Shown: in pieces, positions 1 to 8,136 of the stretch
Numbering within the stretch: the stretch's first letter is position 1
How the letters are laid out: every line of letters starts with the position of its first letter
Assembly (NCBI RefSeq): GCF_020520285.1
Contig: NZ_CP084742.1
Span: forward strand, 1,674,001 to 1,738,000
From: Pseudomonas sp. L5B5
GTDB taxonomy: Bacteria; Pseudomonadota; Gammaproteobacteria; Pseudomonadales; Pseudomonadaceae
DNA length: 64,000 nucleotides
Direction: 5' to 3'
The notes under the pieces: generated by a model
The model's database searches: none
Seen by the model: only the letters and a program-made list of their open reading frames with translations
What the model was told of the DNA's origin: nothing
Program-made: the position numbers and the translations under genes

Positions 1-357
1 TGCACAATCGTGCTGGCGAGCGAACGCCTGCACCCACTCGATCAACTGCTTGCCGGTGCCGCCACCGCGAACCTGCGGCGCCACGTACAAGTCCTCCAGG
101 TAGCAGAAATCACCGGTGGCCCAGGTCGAGCGGTGCAGCACCGAATGGACGAACCCCACCAACTCATCACCTTGCACCGCCACGGCCGAATGCACCGGTT
201 CGGCGCAATCGAGAAACCGCTCGAAAGTCCGCTGGCTCACCTGCTCCGGCAGGTCCACCTGGTAGAAGTCCTGGTAGGCCAGCCAGAGTGGCTGCCACTG
301 TTCATGGTCTTCAGGTCGAATGGCACGTACCGTTACCGCCTGCTGTTGATCGCTCAT
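1..357 (-). CDS. GNAT acetyltransferase, 3' end outside window
   Basis: The first 119 residues of a GNAT N-acetyltransferase; the C-terminus lies beyond the left edge. After the start MSDQQQAV the chain has the N-terminal strand VRAIRPEDHEQW. Its acetyl-CoA region reads LEDLYVAPQVRGGGTGKQLI, the usual Q/R-x-x-G-x-G/A loop. The substrate cannot be told. The ATG at 357 is preceded by GAGGAGCGTGTG-type purines, a good ribosome binding site. It follows the agmatine operon on the same strand after a gap of about 130 bp, so it may be co-transcribed, though no evidence links it functionally. Confidence 0.85.
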   Translation of the reverse strand, partial: MSDQQQAVTVRAIRPEDHEQWQPLWLAYQDFYQVDLPEQVSQRTFERFLDCAEPVHSAVAVQGDELVGFVHSVLHRSTWATGDFCYLEDLYVAPQVRGGGTGKQLIEWVQAFARQHDCA

Positions 358-490
358 CACACGCTCCTCATGGAAAACCGGGAAGACCACTGCCTCCCGG
401 GAATATCGAAGAACGCCAGCCTAGGGGGAGAACGGCCTGTTTTATCAGGCCAATTCCAGCCTTGGCAGCAGACCACTTTCAATTTCAGGC

Positions 491-1621
491 TCAAAGTGCC
501 GGCAGCTGATGAGTCACGCAGTGGATACCCCCACCTCCCGCCGCAATCGCATCGATATCCAACTGCACCACCTCGCGTCCGGGGTACAGCTGGGTGAGCA
601 GCTGCCGGGCCTTGGCATCGGCCACCGGATCTCCGAACTCCGGAGAAATCACCGCGCCATTGATGACGAAGTAGTTGATGTAGCCGGCGGCGAAGTCGTC
701 ATTGCCCCGGCTGAAACGACTCTTGCGCGGGTTCAGCGGCGGCGACAGGGTGTGCACCTGCAGCTTGCGACCATCGGCGTCGGTGGCGTTGCGCAGGATC
801 TCCAGATGCGCGCGGGTCACCGCGTAGTCGTAGGAGTCCGGGTCGTTGTCGAGGTTGGCCACCACCACCCCGGGCGCGGCGAAGCGTGCATAGAAATCGA
901 CATGGGCATCGGTGATGTCGTGCCCCTTGATCCCCGGCAGCCAGATGATCTTGCGCAGGCCCAGGCACGCCTTGAGCTCGGCCTCGACTTCAGCCTTGCT
1001 CCAGTCGGGGTTGCGATTGCGGTTGACCCAGCTGCTCTCGGTCATGATCCCGGTGCCATGGCCGTCCACTTCGATGCCACCGCCCTCGCCCACCAGCTCG
1101 CTGCGCAGGTAGGTGGCGCGCGCGCCGTCGGCCACCTGCCGCGCCAGGCGGGCGTCACTGGAGTGGCGCTGCTTGTTGCCCCAGCCATTGAAGTTGAAGT
1201 CCACCGCGCCCAGCTCGCCACGTGGATTGACGACGAAGTTGGCGCCGATATCGCGCATCCAGATGTCGTCCAGCTCGGTGATCACATAGGTGATGTTGCG
1301 AGTGCCACACAGCTCCTCGGCCAGGTCGCGCTCATCTTCGCGGCAGAACAGGGTCAGCGGTTCATGGGCGGCGATGGCCCGGGCGATACGGCCCTGGGCT
1401 TCCTGCACGTCGCCGGTGAAGTCTTCCCAGATCGCGTCCTGGGCACCAAAGGCCATGAAGGCCCGCTGGTGACGATCGCCTTCGTCAGGCATGGACCAGT
1501 CCTCCTCTTCCTGTGCTTGTTCCTGGGCCAGGACCCGACGGGCGCCCAGGCCCAGGGTAGTCACGGCGGCGAAACCGGCCATCAGCGAGGCCTGTTTGAT
1601 GAATTCACGTCGGGTCGACAT
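491..1621 (-). CDS. Tat-exported agmatine deiminase family protein
   Basis: 376 residues from the ATG at 1621; an upstream in-frame ATG would add five residues and displace the Tat motif from the N-terminus. The protein begins MSTRREFIKQAS, a near-perfect twin-arginine motif, followed by a hydrophobic stretch and an Ala-rich cleavage region ending near VLAQ. The mature part is an agmatine deiminase/peptidylarginine deiminase (guanidino-modifying) fold. It has the DAHVD segment, and the catalytic Cys at about residue 368 in GGGGIHC. Known family members turn agmatine into N-carbamoylputrescine plus ammonia; this one would do so in the periplasm (inference). It lies 38 bp downstream of the polyamine-binding protein gene and is the last gene of the agmatine operon. 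It is a paralogue of the cytoplasmic enzyme at 3689-4747. Confidence 0.9.
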   Translation of the reverse strand: MSTRREFIKQASLMAGFAAVTTLGLGARRVLAQEQAQEEEDWSMPDEGDRHQRAFMAFGAQDAIWEDFTGDVQEAQGRIARAIAAHEPLTLFCREDERDLAEELCGTRNITYVITELDDIWMRDIGANFVVNPRGELGAVDFNFNGWGNKQRHSSDARLARQVADGARATYLRSELVGEGGGIEVDGHGTGIMTESSWVNRNRNPDWSKAEVEAELKACLGLRKIIWLPGIKGHDITDAHVDFYARFAAPGVVVANLDNDPDSYDYAVTRAHLEILRNATDADGRKLQVHTLSPPLNPRKSRFSRGNDDFAAGYINYFVINGAVISPEFGDPVADAKARQLLTQLYPGREVVQLDIDAIAAGGGGIHCVTHQLPAL

Positions 1622-1659
1622 CGGTCTTACTCTCAAGGGATTGCATGAAGGGAAACGGC

Positions 1660-2787
1660 TCAGGGTGCTTTCATCGTAGCCGTCTTGAACTGGGTCCAGG
1701 TACGCATCCGTGCCCGCATGTCGGCCTGGGGAATGTCGCGCCCAGGCAGCAGCCGGGCAAAGGTCGCGGCATCCGGGTAGATGTCCGGGTTACCCACCAT
1801 CCGTGGATCGATCCGCGACCGCGCCTTGGCGTTGGCCGTGGGGTAGCCGGTGAAGTTGCTGATGGCCGCCATGTTTTCCGGGCGCATGACGAAGTTGATG
1901 AACGCATAGGCGTATTCCGGATGCCGGGCATCCTTGGGGATCGCCATGGTGTCCATCCACACCGTGGTGCCCTCACGGGGAATCCGGTACTGGAAGTCCA
2001 CCTGCTTGCCGGCCGCATCGGCGGCGCGCTGGGCCTGGGTCACGTCCCCGCTGTAGCCCAGGGACAGGCACAGGTTGCCATTGACCAGGTCGGTGACGGG
2101 CTGTGACTGGAACTTGCGGATGTAGGGACGCAGCTTGAGCAGCAGTTCGCCGGCCGCTTGCAGGTCCGCCGGCTTGGCGCTGCGCGGATCGCGCCCCAGG
2201 TAATGGAGTGTCACGGCCAGCACTTCATCGGGCGAGTCGATCACCGAGATCCCGCAGTCGGCGAAATGCGCCGCCAGCTCCGGCTTGAACAGCAGGTCGA
2301 GGCTGTTGACCGGCGCGTCGGGCAGGCGCTGGGCAATCTGCCCGGCGTTGTAGGTCAGGCCAATGGTGCCCCAGGTATAGGGCACGGTGGCCTGGCTGGC
2401 CCGCGGGTACTGCACGCGCAAGGTCTGCAGGCCGGGCTCGATGTCGTCCAGCTGGGTCAGCCGGGCCGGGTCCAGTGCCTGCAGGCTGCCGGCGCGCATC
2501 AGGCGCTCAGCCACGGTATCGCCGGGAAAGATCAGGTCGTAGCCACTGCCGCCCGTCATCAGCTTGGCCTCCAGGACCTCGCTGCCTTCCATGACGTCGT
2601 AGATCACCTTGATCCCGGTTTCGGCGGTGAATCGCGCCAGGGTGTCCTCGGCGAAATAGTCAGCCCAGTTGTACAGGCGCAAGGTCTTTTCCTCGGGGGC
2701 GGCCTGGACCTGCAATGCCATCAGAAGTAGCGCGAGCGTACCGCCCAGACGGTGTCGCCAAGTGCTGCCAATGCGGTTCATGGTCAT
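1660..2787 (-). CDS. PotF/SpuD-like polyamine-binding periplasmic protein
   Basis: 375 residues, exported by a signal peptide (hydrophobic stretch LGGTLALLLMALQ, cleavage near QAAPE). The mature start LRLYNWADYFAEDTL and the segment GYDLIFPGDTVAERL are characteristic of PotD/PotF-type spermidine/putrescine-binding proteins of ABC importers. The ATG at 2787 overlaps the stop of the upstream amidase gene as ATGA, which fixes the start and implies translational coupling; a second ATG lies two codons later. No permease or ATPase gene is in this operon, so the protein must either work with a transporter encoded elsewhere or act as a sensor. Likely ligands are agmatine, putrescine or carbamoylputrescine (inference from context). 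Confidence 0.9.
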   Translation of the reverse strand: MTMNRIGSTWRHRLGGTLALLLMALQVQAAPEEKTLRLYNWADYFAEDTLARFTAETGIKVIYDVMEGSEVLEAKLMTGGSGYDLIFPGDTVAERLMRAGSLQALDPARLTQLDDIEPGLQTLRVQYPRASQATVPYTWGTIGLTYNAGQIAQRLPDAPVNSLDLLFKPELAAHFADCGISVIDSPDEVLAVTLHYLGRDPRSAKPADLQAAGELLLKLRPYIRKFQSQPVTDLVNGNLCLSLGYSGDVTQAQRAADAAGKQVDFQYRIPREGTTVWMDTMAIPKDARHPEYAYAFINFVMRPENMAAISNFTGYPTANAKARSRIDPRMVGNPDIYPDAATFARLLPGRDIPQADMRARMRTWTQFKTATMKAP

Positions 2788-3692
2788 GCCTCCCGAGGGT
2801 TCCAGCGTGAGTGCAGGTGCTGCCCGTCGAGGCTCAGCAACGGTCCGTACATTTCCGGCCGGCGATCGCGGAAGATGCCCCAGGTCCGGCGCTCCTCGGC
2901 CATGGCCGAAAGATCCAGATCGTGCAGGAGCATGCCGGTGCTCTCGCGATCGGCCTCGGCCAGCAGGCGGCCCTTGTGGTCGCAGATGAACGAGGAGCCG
3001 TAGAACGCCATATGCAACTGCGAGTCGCTGCGGGCCACTTCCCGACCGACCCGGTTGGCCGCCACTACCGGCAACAGGTTGGCAGCGGCATGCCCGCGCA
3101 TGGTCATCTGCCAGTGGTCGCGCGAATCCAGGTCGGCCGCCCCGGGTTCGGAGCCGATGGCCGTGGGGAACAGCAACACCTCGGCGCCCTGCAATGCCAG
3201 GCAGCGGGCCGTCTCGGGGAACCACTGGTCCCAGCAGATGCCGATGCCCAGGCGGCCGAATGCCGTGTCCCAGACCTTGAAGCCGGTATCCCCGGGGCTG
3301 AAGTACTCCTTTTCCTGGTAGCCGACGGCGTTGGGGATGTGGGTCTTGCGGTACACCCCCAGCAGGCGCCCATCGGCATCGGCCACGCTCAGGGAGTTGA
3401 AGTAGGCCGTGCCGGCTCGCTCGAACCAGCTCAGCGGCAACACCACCCCCAGCTCACCAGCCAGGGCGGCAAAGCGCTTGAGGACCCGGCTCTGGCCATA
3501 TTCCTCGGCCAGCGCCAGGTGCTGGTGCTGCTGTTCGATGCAGAAATACGGCGTGGCGAACAGCTCCTGCAGCAGGATGACCTGGGCACCCCGGGCCGCG
3601 GCCTCACGCACCAGTTGCTCGGCACGCTCGAGGTTGCCCGCCAGGTCCCAGGTGCAGGGCATCTGCAGGGTCGCGACTGTCAAGATGCTCAT
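2784..3692 (-). CDS. aguB: N-carbamoylputrescine amidase
   Basis: 302 residues of the nitrilase (carbon-nitrogen hydrolase) superfamily. It hydrolyses N-carbamoylputrescine to putrescine, CO2 and ammonia, the second step of agmatine degradation. The catalytic triad is visible: Glu43 (LLQELF), Lys116 (YRKTHIP) and Cys153 (GICWDQWFPE). The length and the early MSILTVATLQMPCTWD match AguB proteins. The ATG at 3692 overlaps the aguA stop as ATGA, and the 3' end overlaps the next gene the same way, so the three genes are read as one translationally coupled unit. The enzyme is cytoplasmic. Confidence 0.95.
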   Translation of the reverse strand: MSILTVATLQMPCTWDLAGNLERAEQLVREAAARGAQVILLQELFATPYFCIEQQHQHLALAEEYGQSRVLKRFAALAGELGVVLPLSWFERAGTAYFNSLSVADADGRLLGVYRKTHIPNAVGYQEKEYFSPGDTGFKVWDTAFGRLGIGICWDQWFPETARCLALQGAEVLLFPTAIGSEPGAADLDSRDHWQMTMRGHAAANLLPVVAANRVGREVARSDSQLHMAFYGSSFICDHKGRLLAEADRESTGMLLHDLDLSAMAEERRTWGIFRDRRPEMYGPLLSLDGQHLHSRWNPREA

Positions 3693-4747
3693 GCCGACAC
3701 CTCCAGCGGCCAGCGTGGCTGCTGCTGGGTAATGCAATGCACGCCCCCGCCGCCATGGGCCAGGTGGTTGATCTGCACCGGTACCACCTGGCGTCCGGGA
3801 AAGGCCTTGGCCAGGACTTCGGCCGCGACCTGATCGGCCTCGATACCGTAGGCCGGCATGATGATCGCGCCATTGGCGATGTAGAAGTTGGTGTAGGACG
3901 CGCAGAACACCTCGGCCTCGGTGTCTACCGCGGCGGTGGCCTCGAACAGTTCGACCAGCTCGAAGGCGCGACCCTGGGCATCGCGGGCCAATTCCAGGGC
4001 GCGGCGGTTCTCGCGCACCACCTCGGCGTACACCGAGCCCTGGTCATGGGTGGCATCGACCAGCAGCAGGCCGGGACGAGCAAAGGCACAGACACCATCG
4101 ACGTGGCCATCGGTCATGTCGCCGGTCACGTAATCCGGATCGCCGGGCAGCCAGATGGTCTTTTTCACGCCAAGCAGGCGCTCGAAGATCTCTTCCATCT
4201 CGGCCTTGCCCAGTCCCGGGTTGCGATTGGGGTTGAGCAGAACCGACTCAGTGGTAATCAGGGTGCCTTCACCGTCCACATGGATGGCCCCGCCTTCGTT
4301 GGCCAGGTGGGTACCGAAGCAGTCCAGCCCCAACTGGTCCAGCAGGCGCCGGGCCAGGCTGCGATCGCGTTCGTGGGCCGACTTGTCGCCCCAGGCGTTG
4401 AAGCGCCAGCTGACGCCGGCCAGCCCATGTCGAGGATGACAGACGAAACTTGGCCCGGAATCGCGGCACCAGCTGTCGTCCACGGCCTGGATCACCAGCT
4501 CGATGTTGGGCCCGCACTGACGCTGGGCCACCGCCACCGCCGAGGGATCGACCACCAGTTTCACCGGCTCGAAACGGGCAATGGCATTGGCCACCCGGGC
4601 AAAGTCGGCCTGGACTTCAGCCAGGGTCACACCCCAGACCGACTCCCACAGGTCCTGATTATGCGGCCAGACCATCCAGGTCGCGGCATGGGGTGCCCAC
4701 TCGGCGGGCATCCACCAACCGCTGTTTCGACTGTCATTGCTTTGCAT
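3689..4747 (-). CDS. aguA: Agmatine deiminase
   Basis: 352 residues, no signal peptide, so cytoplasmic. It catalyses agmatine + H2O to N-carbamoylputrescine + NH3, feeding the amidase encoded just downstream. Family features include the N-terminal MPAEWAPHAATWMVWPH, the acidic loop SWCRDSGPSF, the DGHVD segment and the catalytic Cys338 in GGGGVHC. It is the first gene of a leftward operon, aguA-aguB-polyamine-binding protein-exported deiminase. It is divergent from a LysR regulator that probably controls it. In P. aeruginosa aguBA is controlled by a TetR-type protein, so the LysR arrangement differs. Confidence 0.95.
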   Translation of the reverse strand: MQSNDSRNSGWWMPAEWAPHAATWMVWPHNQDLWESVWGVTLAEVQADFARVANAIARFEPVKLVVDPSAVAVAQRQCGPNIELVIQAVDDSWCRDSGPSFVCHPRHGLAGVSWRFNAWGDKSAHERDRSLARRLLDQLGLDCFGTHLANEGGAIHVDGEGTLITTESVLLNPNRNPGLGKAEMEEIFERLLGVKKTIWLPGDPDYVTGDMTDGHVDGVCAFARPGLLLVDATHDQGSVYAEVVRENRRALELARDAQGRAFELVELFEATAAVDTEAEVFCASYTNFYIANGAIIMPAYGIEADQVAAEVLAKAFPGRQVVPVQINHLAHGGGGVHCITQQQPRWPLEVSA

Positions 4748-4772
4748 GGGATTTGCACCTCTCGATTAAGGT

Positions 4773-4791
4773 TTTGTTATCAGCCAACAAA
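4773..4791. promoter_or_regulatory. Candidate LysR operator in aguA/LysR intergenic region
   Basis: An inverted repeat TTTGTT-N7-AACAAA lies in the 139-bp gap between aguA and the divergent LysR gene. The CCAACAAA half recurs near 4836. Dyads of this size between divergent LysR regulators and their targets are the normal place for a LysR recognition site. The assignment is by position and symmetry only. Confidence 0.45.
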
Positions 4792-4886
4792 TACCGGTGT
4801 AACCAATGGCGCCCATGTTATTGCTTTGAAAATCGACCAACAAACGATAGATTTAGTGAAATTCTGATTAGCTAGACTTATTAATC

Positions 4887-5756
4887 ATGTTAAAACACTG
4901 GCCTCCCCTGAACGCCCTGCGGGGCTTCGAAGCTGCCGCGCGCCTGGGCAGCTTCCACCAGGCAGCGCAGGAACTGCACCTGACCCAGTCGGCCATCAGC
5001 CAACAGATCCGCAGCCTGGAAACCTTCCTCGAACAGCCGCTGTTCTACCGCAGCGGTCGCAGCGTCACCCTGACCGATGCCGGGCATGACCTACGCAGCA
5101 CCACCCAGTCGCTGTTGCAGCAACTGGCCGTGGGCATCCGTCGCCTGGAGCAGTACCGCAAGCCCAACCAGCTGGTGGTCAACACCAGCCCGGCATTCGC
5201 TCGCCACTGGCTGCTGCCGCGCCTGGGCGAGTTCAATCGCCTGCACCCGGAGGTAGACCTGTGGCTGTTCACCAGCTTCGAGCCACCGGACATGACCACC
5301 CAGACCATCGACGTGACGATCCGCGACGACCTCAGCGCCCAGGCCGAATGCAGCTACCTGGAGCTGTACAGCGACCTGCTGTACCCGGCCTGCCACCCCT
5401 CCCTGCTGGCACAGCCCCAGGCCCTGCGCACCACCTTGCATGGCGAACGGGAAATGGACTGGAGCCACTGGGTGGTGGAAGGCGGCGTGGATATCGGCCA
5501 GCACAGCAACGGCCTGAACTTCTCCGATCCGGGCCTGCTGCTGGACGCAGCCTGCGCCGGCCACGGCATCGCCCTGGTCAGCCAGTTGCTGGCCCAGCAG
5601 GCCCGCAGCCAGGGATTGCTGCAGCCGTTATGCGAACAGAGCGTGCGCGGTCCGACCTGGGCCTGGCTGGTCCACCGCGACAGCGAAGGCAGTTCGCTGA
5701 CCCGCAGTTTCTGCACCTGGCTGCAGGATGCCCTGCAACGCCCCGGCGAAGCCTGA
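4887..5756 (+). CDS. LysR-family regulator, probable agmatine operon regulator
   Basis: 289 residues. It has an N-terminal winged helix-turn-helix (LNALRGFEAAARLGSFHQAA, then QSAISQQIRSLE) and a LysR substrate-binding domain over the remainder. The opening PLNALRGFEAAARLGSF resembles the GcvA branch, whose members often respond to amino acids or amines. It is divergent from the agmatine operon and shares its 139-bp promoter region, so it is likely its activator, with an inducer such as agmatine or carbamoylputrescine (inference). The ATG at 4887 is the only sensible start. The following LysE exporter is about 100 bp downstream on the same strand. Confidence 0.9.
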   Translation: MLKHWPPLNALRGFEAAARLGSFHQAAQELHLTQSAISQQIRSLETFLEQPLFYRSGRSVTLTDAGHDLRSTTQSLLQQLAVGIRRLEQYRKPNQLVVNTSPAFARHWLLPRLGEFNRLHPEVDLWLFTSFEPPDMTTQTIDVTIRDDLSAQAECSYLELYSDLLYPACHPSLLAQPQALRTTLHGEREMDWSHWVVEGGVDIGQHSNGLNFSDPGLLLDAACAGHGIALVSQLLAQQARSQGLLQPLCEQSVRGPTWAWLVHRDSEGSSLTRSFCTWLQDALQRPGEA

Positions 5757-5765
5757 ACCGCAAAC

Positions 5766-5782
5766 TGCAAAATGACTTTGCA
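5766..5782. promoter_or_regulatory. Inverted repeat upstream of LysE gene
   Basis: TGCAAA-ATGAC-TTTGCA is a 6+5+6 dyad about 80 bp before the LysE-type exporter start. It lies just after the stop of the LysR gene. It could be an operator for either nearby LysR protein. It has no T-run and is not a terminator. Confidence 0.35.
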
Positions 5783-5860
5783 TTCCTGGTGGTAACCCCG
5801 GCCATGGCCGCGCCTTAAGCTGGCGCCGGTGCAATCCGCACCGCCTTCAAGGAGCCGAAC

Positions 5861-6481
5861 GTGCCCCCGACCCACGACATCAACTGGTCATTGTGGCTGT
5901 CCACCATGCTGCCCCTGGCCCTGAGCGCCGGCCCCGGAAACTTGATGGTCGCCAGCTCCGGGGCCCAGAGTGGCGTGCGTCGCTCCCTGCGTTTCATCAT
6001 CGGCCTGGATCTGACCTACTTCGTGCTGGCGCTGCTGGTGGGCCTGGGGCTCTACCACAGTCTCGCGCAACACCCGCAGCTGCTGCGGGGCCTGAGGATA
6101 GCCGGCAGCCTGTACATCTTCTGGCTGGGCCTGCGCCTGTTGCTGCGGCCGCTGCGCAAACCCGGCGAGCCAGAACGGACGCTGTTGTTCCGCGATGGCG
6201 TGGTGCTGCAACTGGGCAACGTACAGGGGCTGATCATGCTGCTGGTGATGTTCTCCACCTTCAGCCCGGCCGCCCGTGCAGGCAGCGCCGCCGTCGTGCT
6301 GCTCAGCGCCGCGCTGATCGGGGTGAATCTGTTCGGCCACCTGCTCTGGGCCTGCATGGGCTCGAGCCTGCAACGACTGCTGCGCACCCGTGCGGGGTTG
6401 CTCAGCGCACAGAATCTGTTGTTCGGCCTGATGCTGATGGGCGTGGCGGCCTGGATCTTTCTGCGCAACGAGATGGGCTAG
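5861..6481 (+). CDS. LysE/RhtB-family amino acid exporter
   Basis: 206 residues with about six membrane segments. The family signature LALSAGPGNLMVASSGAQSG sits in the first helix-loop (compare the P-G-P motif of LysE/RhtB exporters). It would export an amino acid or related metabolite across the inner membrane. The start is GTG at 5861, preceded by AAGGAG with a seven-base spacer. Its 3' end overlaps by 4 bp the stop of the convergent LysR gene at 6478-7365, a likely partner regulator. The substrate is unknown. Confidence 0.88.
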   Translation: MPPTHDINWSLWLSTMLPLALSAGPGNLMVASSGAQSGVRRSLRFIIGLDLTYFVLALLVGLGLYHSLAQHPQLLRGLRIAGSLYIFWLGLRLLLRPLRKPGEPERTLLFRDGVVLQLGNVQGLIMLLVMFSTFSPAARAGSAAVVLLSAALIGVNLFGHLLWACMGSSLQRLLRTRAGLLSAQNLLFGLMLMGVAAWIFLRNEMG

Positions 6482-7365
6482 GCACCGCCTTGCAAACCCC
6501 GCTGGCGCAACACCTGGTCAATGAGTGCCACCACCCGCTCGACCCGATCCAGGCCCTGGGTCGCCAGGTTGCGTAATAACCAGATATCGGCACGATGCAT
6601 GGGCGTGTGCGGCAATACCCGATGCAACCCCATGGGATCGGCGATGTAGGTGGGCAAGGCGGCGATCCCAAGCCCGGCCTGCACCGCCTGGAGCTGGGCC
6701 TCGAGGTTGCCGGTGCTCATCCACAGCGGCTGCCCCCCACTGAGCTGATCCAGCCACCGGGCCAGGGGCATATGGGCCAGGGTCTCGTTCCAGCCGATCA
6801 ACGAATGCCGTCGCAGATCCTCGGGGGCCTGAGCAACCCCATGAACCTGGGCATAACCTGCAGAGCAGAACAGCGCCTGGGTCAGCGTGCCGACCTTGCG
6901 CAAGGTGAAGTGGCTACCGGCCTGCGGCCGATGCAAGCGCAGCACCAGGTCGCTATGGCTCTGGGTGAGCTTGACCGAGCGCGCCGAGTTGACGAAGTCG
7001 AAACGGATCTCCCGGTGGCGCGAACGAAATTCCGCCAGGGCCGGAATCAGCAGGTGACTGCCCATCAACTCCGGGCAATCGATGCGCACCACCCCGGCCA
7101 TCCGGGCATCGGGCCGGGCCATCTGGCGCTCCATCTGCCCGAAGCGCTCCTGCGCCTCGAGCGCCATGGGCAACAAGTCGCGACCGGCCTCGGTGAGGAA
7201 ATAACCCTGGGTGTTCTTCAGGAACAGCAGCGTGTTCAAGGCCTGTTCCAGCACCAGGATCTTGCGCGAGACCGTCGCCGTGGACACCTTCAACACCCGC
7301 CCGGCATCGGTGATATTGCTGGCGTTGGCGACCGCAATGAAGAACCGCAGATCATCCCAATTCAC
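6478..7365 (-). CDS. LysR-family transcriptional regulator
   Basis: 295 residues. The N-terminal helix-turn-helix starts MNWDDLRFFIAVANASNITDA and continues STATVSRKILVLEQ; the remainder is the periplasmic-binding-like effector domain. The MNWDDLRFF opening is typical of the YafC/DmlR-like branch. It is convergent with the LysE exporter and divergent from the acetyltransferase at 7504, either of which could be a target. The effector is unknown. Confidence 0.9.
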   Translation of the reverse strand: MNWDDLRFFIAVANASNITDAGRVLKVSTATVSRKILVLEQALNTLLFLKNTQGYFLTEAGRDLLPMALEAQERFGQMERQMARPDARMAGVVRIDCPELMGSHLLIPALAEFRSRHREIRFDFVNSARSVKLTQSHSDLVLRLHRPQAGSHFTLRKVGTLTQALFCSAGYAQVHGVAQAPEDLRRHSLIGWNETLAHMPLARWLDQLSGGQPLWMSTGNLEAQLQAVQAGLGIAALPTYIADPMGLHRVLPHTPMHRADIWLLRNLATQGLDRVERVVALIDQVLRQRGLQGGA

Positions 7366-7503
7366 GCGTACCCGCCCTGTCCCCGAGAAACCAGGTCGGA
7401 ATGTTATGCGAAAAATCCAACGCCAAGATCAGAGTTTTCTCCAAACAGAGGACTGGATTTGTATAGTGACGGCATCCGCCACCCCAAGGACAAGGATTGC
7501 CCC

Positions 7504-8031
7504 ATGCTGGAACTGCACACCGAACGCCTGCACCTGTGCACACTGAGCGCCAATGACTGGGAGTTGTTCCTGACCCTGCACAACGATCCGGAGAACCTGC
7601 GTTATGTCTTCGACCCACTCTCCCGAGCGCAGATCGAGGAACGCTTCAACTCGCGCCTGCCCCATTGGGATGTGGATTCGAGTCACTGGTTGTGCCTGCT
7701 GATCCGCGACCGCCACAGCGGTGAAGGCCTGGGTTTCACTGGCCTGCGAATCAGCGACCGCGACACCGCCGAAGCCGAGGTCGGCTACCTGCTGCTGCCC
7801 CAGCATCAAGGCAAGGGCCTGGGCGCGGAGTCCCTGCGCGCGGTGATGGACCATGCCCGCGACACCCTGGGCATCAAGCACCTCATCGCCACGGTCACCG
7901 ACGGTAATGTGGCGTCCTGCAAGGTCCTGGAAAAAAACGGCTTCGCCCTCAAGCAGCGTAACGAGCGAGCGTTCCAACTCGGCGGTCGGGATTTCGATGA
8001 CCTGATTTTCGGCTGCCGCCTGAGCGCCTGA
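7504..8031 (+). CDS. RimJ/RimL-type GNAT acetyltransferase
   Basis: 175 residues. The start MLELHTERLHLCTLSANDW and the acetyl-CoA-binding GYLLLPQHQGKGLGAESLRA are typical of the RimJ/RimL (Acetyltransf_3) group. The late segment NVASCKVLEKNGF is the standard N-x-x-S-x-x-x-L-E-K-x-G-F motif. It would acetylate a protein N-terminus or a small amine; the substrate cannot be read from sequence. It stands alone, divergent from the LysR gene. Confidence 0.9.
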   Translation: MLELHTERLHLCTLSANDWELFLTLHNDPENLRYVFDPLSRAQIEERFNSRLPHWDVDSSHWLCLLIRDRHSGEGLGFTGLRISDRDTAEAEVGYLLLPQHQGKGLGAESLRAVMDHARDTLGIKHLIATVTDGNVASCKVLEKNGFALKQRNERAFQLGGRDFDDLIFGCRLSA

Positions 8032-8078
8032 ACCGGCATTTTCCTGCACTCACCCGCGGCCCCAATCGTGGTTTTTTC

Positions 8079-8108
8079 TTGACAGGAAAAAATCTCAGCG
8101 GCTATTGT
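8079..8108 (+). promoter_or_regulatory. Sigma-70-like promoter of the GntR/FCD gene
   Basis: A perfect -35 TTGACA (8079-8084), an 18-bp spacer and a -10-like TATTGT (8103-8108) precede the regulator start by about 30 bp. The operator-like palindrome at 8105-8115 overlaps the -10, the arrangement expected for autorepression. Confidence 0.65.
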
Positions 8109-8115
8109 CTGACAA
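8105..8115. promoter_or_regulatory. GntR/FCD operator before the regulator gene
   Basis: TTGTC-T-GACAA is a perfect odd-centre palindrome of the kind bound by FadR-group (FCD) GntR proteins. It overlaps the -10 element. The 14-mer GTCTGACAACCTGA (8107-8120) recurs exactly at 8901-8914 before the oxidase gene. Confidence 0.7.
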
Positions 8116-8136
8116 CCTGACTTCCAAGGCTTAGCC

